64,000 nt of DNA from Odontocerum albicorne (Eukaryota; Arthropoda; Insecta; Trichoptera; Odontoceridae). The stretch spans positions 16,755,763 to 16,819,762 of the forward strand of contig OX463865.1 in the NCBI GenBank assembly GCA_949825065.1. Direction: 5' to 3'. Both the position numbers and the translations under genes were made by a program. Shown here one piece after another: positions 58,226 to 64,000 of this stretch. Under the pieces are notes generated by a model. It made no database searches. It was not told where the DNA came from and saw nothing but the letters and a program-made list of their open reading frames with translations. Numbering within the stretch: the stretch's first letter is position 1; every line of letters starts with the position of its first letter.

Positions 58226-58569
58226 ACTTAATGACAAATAACTTCACAGAACGAACATGTAATATTCGTTTTGGACCATTTTGGTCATATTGACTAAGAC
58301 CAGATAAGACTATATATATGGGCAAAATTTAGCAATTTTGCCAACATTAAGTTGAAATTAAGACATAAATCCAGCCGCACATGACACTAACGGTCCCAAC
58401 AATGTGCCACCGCTAATTGGTGCATTATACGAATTGTTGAACTAGAACAGTTAACGAATTAGTGTATATTTTCATGTATTAACAACGTTCATGGTTAAAC
58501 TAACTGTCAGAAAACTTAGTAGAATTGAACTTTAAATCTGCAAACTTAAGATGAACACAAATTTCTGTA
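58226..58569. other. Unassigned
   Basis: No feature recognised. Confidence 0.35.
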
Positions 58570-58641
58570 GACGAAAAACCTGACTATACTATAAGTAAGA
58601 TGTCTGTCTCTCAATCCGGATTATGTTTCCATTGATTCTTA

Positions 58642-58831
58642 TGCCATGTTTACACGAGCTTAGTACTTGTTATTAGTACTTATCGTTTGTACTAAGCTGC
58701 TTAGTGACAACAAGCATACATATTAGTACTAAGATTTACTGATGCTTGGTGCTAATATGCTTGTTTACACGTGGATACAAGTGCGAGTGAGAAGTACTAA
58801 TGTCAAGTACTAAGCTCGTGTAAACATGGCA
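58642..58831. mobile_element. 190-bp PIF/Harbinger-type MITE
   Basis: Perfect 28-bp inverted ends beginning TGCCATGTTTACACGAGCTT, flanked by the 3-bp repeat TTA (58639-58641, 58832-58834), as PIF/Harbinger elements produce. The interior is rich in 'agtact' / 'tagtacta' words, so it also folds strongly. A SINE-A head scrap precedes it (58590-58638). Confidence 0.9.
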
Positions 58832-58923
58832 TTATACGCAGAATTCAATCTAATGGCCGTAGCCGCAACTATTTTATTCGTTCACGTTATACCCATGTTC
58901 ATACATCTTTTTTACTATTTTTT

Positions 58924-59110
58924 GACAACCGTGGCCTAGTTGGTAAAATGCTTGTCTTCCAAACCGGAGATTGCAGATTCGAATCCTGTTGGAAAGTTCA
59001 AACTCCCTACCTTCGGAACTTAGGGTTTAATCTGTCAAGAATGTGTTCTTGGTGAAGTAAGTGTTAGAGCATGCACATAATAAAATAATATACAAACAAA
59101 CGTCTTCCAT
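58924..59110 (+). repeat. SINE-C
   Basis: Head 'ccgtggcctagttggtaaaa' and box B 'gcagattcgaatcctgttgg', then a body unlike SINE-A: 'ttaatctgtcaagaatgtgt', 'gcatgcacataataaaataa', 'caaacgtcttcc'. Confidence 0.7.
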
Positions 59111-59167
59111 TAAAATGATGTCTAACAATAATATTCGGTAATGAGGGATAGTCTATCAAGAAAGAAT

Positions 59168-59275
59168 CCTGAAGCGAAAACCAGACTGGAATTTTTTTTT
59201 TCATCGGGCATTACCTGTAATCAAACCCCCAGGCTGGAAGCCAGGTGTCTTAACAACTAGGACACTTAGTATTAA
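59168..59275 (-). repeat. SINE-A head and body
   Basis: 'cgaaaaccagactggaattt', 'aatcaaacccccaggctgga' and 'gtcttaacaactaggacac' on the minus strand. Confidence 0.6.
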
Positions 59276-59279
59276 TAAA

Positions 59280-59586
59280 TTCTGAACATATTTTTGGGGG
59301 AAAACCCCGGAATGATCTTTCCTATTGAAAATAATGGGATGTTATAAATTGTGTTTGAGCAAGGTATTTATTTAAGAAACAACAATTTTCTTTTATGTTT
59401 TGGGATCAATAGTAAAAAAGTTACGGGTAGGTTTATGCGCCTCAAACACGCCGAGAATGGCGATAGAAAAGCAATATGCTTTATGGCCAATTTGTAAAAA
59501 AACTGTATCAAATTACACCGTCTAGGTTTCCCAAAATGTTGACTATAAGAAAGTTGATGAATGTTTTCCTATTATTTAAATAAATT
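59280..59586. other. Unassigned
   Basis: No feature recognised. Confidence 0.35.
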
Positions 59587-59600
59587 AATAAAAGGTTAAC

Positions 59601-60044
59601 GAGAGTGTCATTCGGCCTCTGCTCACATATGGTTCAGAAACCTGGAATACCTCTCTAAGGCACGTCCGTGCCATACAGACAGCTGAGATAAAAATGTTGA
59701 GATGGGTGTATGGTGTTACAAGCCTTGACAGGATCCGAAACTCCCACATCCGTGGGAGTCTAGGTGAACGCGACATCTCGGACAAGATTCAAGACAGCAG
59801 GCTGCGATAGTATGGACACGTCAGCAGAAGACCGCCAGAGTATATAGGAAACAGGGCGCAGACATTTAATGTCCCTGATAAGAGGTCCCAAGGAAGACAC
59901 AAGCGCGGGTGGCGCGAGGTGGTTGGACGGGACGCCGATATCGCTCCGGAAGATGCACAGGATCGGACGAAGTGGCGGCGAATTATTGGAAGGGCAGATC
60001 CCACCACCATGTGGGAATAATAATGCCAAGGAAGAGAGGGAGAG
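59601..60044 (+). mobile_element. Young 5'-truncated RTE-like LINE
   Basis: A 14-bp TSD, 'aataaaaggttaac' (59587-59600 and 60045-60058), brackets the copy. One frame runs 59601-60020: 'SVIRPLLTYGSETWNTSLRH', 'IQTAEIKMLRWVYGVTSLDR', 'IRGSLGERDISDKIQDSRLR', a TAG at 59808-59810 where siblings have Trp (W of WYGHV), then 'YGHVSRRPPEYIGNRAQTFN', 'DIAPEDAQDRTKWRRIIGRA' and the stop. One nonsense codon in 140 is the only visible damage. A short GA-rich 3' UTR follows. Related to but not the same as RTE-A. Confidence 0.88.
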
Positions 60045-60117
60045 AATAAAAGGTTAACAATATTCTGAAATATCATAATATATGTTATAATAAATTAATA
60101 TAGATTAATTTATAGCG

Positions 60118-60625
60118 AGTATTTGTAATTTGTTTTATCAAACACTGTTTAGTCCACTTTTTGTAAAGGTATAACCCTACCGGTTTCAAGGCTTTCACCT
60201 CATCATCAGGGGGGCACAAATAAGACTGAATTATGTTCGAACTCGTACCGACATACAAGCTGCTAATGGTAACCATTCGGGTTGGTGACTGTGGGTGGAG
60301 GGAGGGAGTAGATAACCTCGGCGAGCAGCTGCGAGATTCTTGGGATATATGTGTTGGCCAGATGTTCACTCCGATGTACTGACTTAGAATTTTTTAGGAC
60401 ATTTTATCTGTCCAAGTTATTTCCGTTACTACTGATGTGTAAGAATTTGGCATCATCGATAGAAAATGTATGGTTTTTACGGTGACAATGATTAGCCATT
60501 TCAGAACAAATTAGAGGATTTGTTAAGGCGGATTTGTATTCACGAAATGTCTTTTCATTAACTGAATTATAATGTCTTTAAACCTCCACAATATTAATGC
60601 CTTAACTATAAACAATATACGTAAA
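60118..60625. mobile_element. PLE-2 copy, asymmetric
   Basis: 60118-60560 is a minus-sense 3' end including part of the GIY-YIG domain ('SALTNPLICSEMANHCHRKN', 'HTFSIDDAKFLHISSNGNNL'). 60565-60625 is a short plus-sense outer end ('taatgtctttaaacctccac', 'ccttaactataaacaatata'). Confidence 0.8.
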
Positions 60626-60639
60626 GTATGTTAAATAAA

Positions 60640-60890
60640 TGCATAAGAAACTACATATAAGAGATAATCTATCAAATGGTCTGGAATCACATAGCATCCT
60701 TCCTATCGAGATACACCCCCACCAATAAAGGACGAGTTTTGCCGTGAGGAAGTCAGATATTTTTCAGTCCACAAAAATAAATATTAATAAATAAGTAATT
60801 CAAATAATTATATAAACTTGATAAATATGTAAAAAAAAATACTAAAATTATAAATACATTTCCACAATCGTCTCCAGATTCACTGTAAGG
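60640..60890 (-). repeat. Rpt-K, diverged
   Basis: 'atcaaatggtctggaatcac', 'cgagatacacccccaccaat' and 'agtcagatatttttcagtcc' follow the family order. Confidence 0.6.
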
Positions 60891-60904
60891 GTTCACTCAT
60901 GTTC

Positions 60905-61280
60905 GTGTCAACGGTCGTAGTCTAATGGTTAATATTCACGCTAAACAAGCGAGCATCATAGGTTCGAATCTTGGTGGAATCAATTCCGGATTAGTTGTGC
61001 TCTCTTTAATTTATATTAACCTTTAGCTAATAAGCTACGTACCATAAATTCTTTAAACATATCGCTATTGGATACAGCACAAAAACAGCAATGTATAAAT
61101 CTCTATCTATTGAAAGGCTGAAGTAGATTACAACTGCCAATCGTCTAATAAATGTAAATCTCTATACTATTGAAACTTTGGGGTTTATCTGTCAAGAATC
61201 ATTGCTAGTTAAAGTTCAGCAGCTTGCACAAAATAAACCAATACACGCAAAGGCGTCTTTCACATACATAATAACTGAAA
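60905..61280 (+). repeat. SINE-C
   Basis: Head 'ggtcgtagtctaatggttaa' and box B 'cataggttcgaatcttggtg', then after a decayed middle the shared end 'tttatctgtcaagaatcatt', 'agcttgcacaaaataaacca', 'gcaaaggcgtctt'. Confidence 0.65.
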
Positions 61281-61294
61281 ATCATACTGTCGTC

Positions 61295-61660
61295 GTCGTG
61301 ACCATGCCTCGTAGTTGAAGATCTCTTCATTGTTCGAATATCAACCCAATAGAATAGCAAAGATTTGCAGTGGAGTTTTGATTTTTTTTATCTTCTTTAA
61401 CTTGTTACAGTTAGTAAACCGTTGCACACCAGTAAACTCACCGGTCACACAGGTGTACTAAATTTGATGGCATACTGAAATGAATCATTCTGACATAATA
61501 TTTTCCTTTTTTTGTAAAAATATATGTGGTCGAAGTAATAGGTATATTTACATCCCCGAATGCTAACCTGAAGAATGGCTTTGTTATTTGAGGGACAAAA
61601 CACAACCCGGGTTTCAAACCGGTGACCTTCGTCACGAAAGTCCAAGAATAAATGTACACA
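61295..61660 (-). repeat. SINE-B
   Basis: 'gcctcgtagttgaagatctc', 'ccagtaaactcaccggtcac' and 'ttcaaaccggtgaccttcgt' are on the minus strand. The head beyond is lost. Confidence 0.65.
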
Positions 61661-61694
61661 TTTCGTTCTTGTTCTTATGCCAAGTTAAAAAATA

Positions 61695-62615
61695 TTTAAT
61701 TTATACACATTCGTTATATATAGTAAAACATGGCTGACAGAAACGACGTGATGATATATATCTCGTTATATACAGTAAAATACGGCTGACAGAAATAACG
61801 TGATGACATATACCTCGTTATATACAGTAAAACATGGCTGACAGAAACGACGTGATGACATATACCTCGTTGTATACAGTAAAACATGGCTGACAGAAAC
61901 GACGTGATGATATCGACCTCGTTATATATAGTAAAACATGGATGACAGAAACGACATGATGATATATAACTCGTTATATACAGTAAAGCATGGCTGACAG
62001 AAACGACGTGATGATACTCGTATATACCTCATTATACACAGTAAAACATGGCTGACAGAAACAACGTGATGATATATACCTCGTTATATACAGTAAAACA
62101 TGGCTGACAGAAAGACATGATGACATATACCTCGTTGTATACAGTAAAACATGGCTGACAGAAACGACGTGATAATATCTATCTCGTTACATATAGTAAA
62201 ACATGGCTGACAGAAACGACGTGATGATATATACCTCTTTATACACAGTAAAACATGGCTGACAGAAACAACGTGATGACATATACCTCGTCATATACAG
62301 TAAAACATGGCGAAAAAAAAGACGTGATGACATATACCTCGTTGTATATAGTAAAACATGGCTGACAGAAACGACGTGATGACATATACCTCGTTATATA
62401 CAGAAAAACATGGCTGACAGAAAGACGTGATGACATATACCTCGTTGTATACAGAAAAACATGGCTGACAGAAACGACGTGATAATATCTACCTCGTTAC
62501 ATACAGGAAAACATGGCTGACAGAAACGACGTGATGATATATAACTCGTTATATACAGTAAAGCATGGCTGACAGAAATGACGTGATGATATATACCTTG
62601 TTATATATTAAAGTA
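61695..62615. repeat. ~52-bp satellite-like array, about 17 copies
   Basis: Unit 'ctcgttatatacagtaaaac', 'atggctgacagaaacgacgt', 'gatgatatatac'. Units vary between 50 and 58 bp but keep 'atggctgacagaaa'. The longest tandem array in the window apart from (TA)n. Confidence 0.93.
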
Positions 62616-62619
62616 TGTC

Positions 62620-63059
62620 CACATGTTTAGAATTGCTGAATACTGTAATAAATATACACAAACTTCCTGAAAAAATCGTAGATCCCTCACACGAGAAACG
62701 AGGGCAAATTGAGAAATCGCATTAGCAGATAAGATATTTCAGATTTTATTGGCTATAACTCACAGAGATTATTCATAAATTCTATTAAACCTGAGAACCT
62801 TCCCCATTCGAAGGTAAAGCCCATATTAAACTGAAAAAATGCTATATGGCTAAAAACCACAGTGAGATTGGACTCTTGTAAGGGAGGTTTATTTTCTAAG
62901 TAATTTTTTTTCATAAATTGGTTTATTCATTTGAACTCAGGTTAACGTCAATGAGAAACAGAAAAACATACAACTAAACTAAAGCCCAATAGTGTATGGC
63001 CTAAATAAGGTATAAAATATCGACAATTCATATTGAAGTGTTTAAAAAACAAATATTCC
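62620..63059. other. Unassigned
   Basis: No feature recognised. Confidence 0.35.
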
Positions 63060-63330
63060 CTTTAAAGTGCTCGAACGTACAGATGTTGATTGACAGATTA
63101 AAAAATTATAAATTAAAAACGTACATACATTTATATACAAGTAAATAAAGTGTTAGGTTAGGAAGATGGGGGCTCAGATCATTAGATAAGGTACTTCCTC
63201 GCATCTGTATATGTTCAGAAAAACACATTTGGTAAGAAAACCGCTGAAAACTTAGCAAGGGAAGACGAACTGCAAAAAAACTTTCGTAGATCTTCCGATA
63301 CGTAATGGTAACACGTTCGGCTTTAGGTGT
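63060..63330. repeat. Rpt-J copy
   Basis: 'gggggctcagatcattagat', 'agaaaaacacatttggtaag', 'ggaagacgaactgcaaaaaa' and 'tttcgtagatcttccgatac' parallel 53720-53865. Confidence 0.65.
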
Positions 63331-63584
63331 AGTGTAGTGTTCATATAAGATCATTAATTTTAATAACGTGCAATTCAACGCTGGTTTCCAAGAATCGAAG
63401 CATCCACTTTGTAGCCTCAAGTGGTGATTTTTAATTTTCAAAACTAAAATGCGATTTGCTTGGAATTATTTTTAAAAGTGACGAAAAAGTGATCTCCGCA
63501 GTGAAACACCATAGTCACACGTAAAACATATTTAAAAAAATGCAGTCGTGTTTAGACATTTATTGCATATATAAATACTAACAT

Positions 63585-63894
63585 TCCATTGTCCTGTCGG
63601 GGTATGTAGGGAGGACAGAACGCTAGTATTTCCTATCTTGTCACACATATCTAGTCACTTCTACATATATCCATATAGTATACCTTCTAGTATAACTTGA
63701 ACGCATTCTCTAACTTTTCACATTTTCTTCTTATGGAATATCATTCACTACATCCAACCATACTTTCCTTTCGATAAACCTGTTGACTCTTCCACCGTCT
63801 AAATGAGTGCTACCCAAATAGCACAATATCTCAACTTGCAACTATGCACCATTATACCATGTATCACATTTCTTTTTTCCTTTACACTTTTCTA
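63585..63894 (-). pseudogene. LINE-B 3' relic
   Basis: 'ccattgtcctgtcggggtat', 'ttcctatcttgtcacacata' and 'ccaaccatactttcctttcg' are the minus-strand LINE-B end. The right boundary is the mariner insertion. Confidence 0.55.
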
Positions 63895-64000
63895 TTGGGT
63901 GTACAAATTAGTTCGGTCAGTTTTTTTGTGTTCAAAAATGCATTTATTTCTGAACAAAATGAATGAACAGACTAATTAAACACTGTACAAAACTAGGTTG
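63895..64000. mobile_element. Mariner end, cut by the window
   Basis: Begins 'ttgggtgtacaaattagttc' after TA at 63893-63894. This is the classic mariner terminal pattern (TTRGGTGTACAA..). Only 106 bp lies inside the window, and no coding part is visible yet. Confidence 0.7.

Noticed and set aside
61695..62615. CRISPR-like array
   Set aside because: Units are contiguous with no unique spacers, and the genome is eukaryotic. It is a tandem repeat.

Overview
The window looks like 64 kb of non-coding DNA from an animal nuclear genome, most likely an arthropod and probably an insect. It is A+T-rich, holds no recognisable host exon or structural RNA gene, and is packed with nested fragments of eukaryotic mobile elements: Penelope-like elements (PLEs), several non-LTR LINEs, three tRNA-derived SINE families, mariner and TTAA-target DNA transposons, MITEs and minisatellites. 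Lepidoptera is a guess from the style of the LINE remnants; the sequence does not prove it. A run of exactly 200 N (18456-18655) marks a scaffold join.

The centrepiece is a structurally complete PLE at 12201-15420 ('PLE-1'). It has one long open frame (RT followed by a GIY-YIG nuclease) lying between two nearly identical 560/559-bp direct repeats (pseudo-LTRs). Its 3' end runs straight into about 2.5 kb of almost pure (TA)n. This is the only intact protein gene I can defend.

A second PLE family ('PLE-2') occurs eight times (near 3.2, 20.7, 23.5, 36.3, 41.0, 46.9, 57.9 and 60.1 kb). Every copy is built as an inverted pair whose two 3' ends point outward. Three copies have 12-bp target-site duplications (TSDs). 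The arms carry a conserved hairpin that resembles a hammerhead ribozyme core.

Repeat names used below are local to this report. RTE-A is an RTE-type LINE (5998, 18138 and 55097; relatives at 59601, 8938 and 10287). LINE-B is the commonest LINE relic (about 17 pieces). LINE-C ends in a 'GRRGVGRRQISWLRNIRDWTG'-type tail. LINE-D is CR1-like. LINE-E carries a Cys-rich C-terminus. SINE-A, -B and -C are tRNA-derived. Rpt-D, -J, -K, -M and -P are unclassified dispersed repeats.

Layout: 0-12 kb, LINE-B, SINE-A and Rpt-D relics with a dated-looking RTE-A insertion; 12-18 kb, PLE-1 and the TA array; 18-35 kb, gap, LINE and PLE-2 debris, a TTAA transposon and a heptad-coding minisatellite; 35-47 kb, nested Rpt-J/PLE-2/SINE, MITEs and mariners; 47-54 kb, a piggyBac-like end, Rpt-K, a mariner nested in LINE-B and minisatellites; 54-64 kb, SINEs, a Harbinger-type MITE, a young RTE copy, a 52-bp satellite-like array and the start of a mariner at the edge. 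Most boundaries are by eye and accurate to about 10-20 bp unless a TSD is given.
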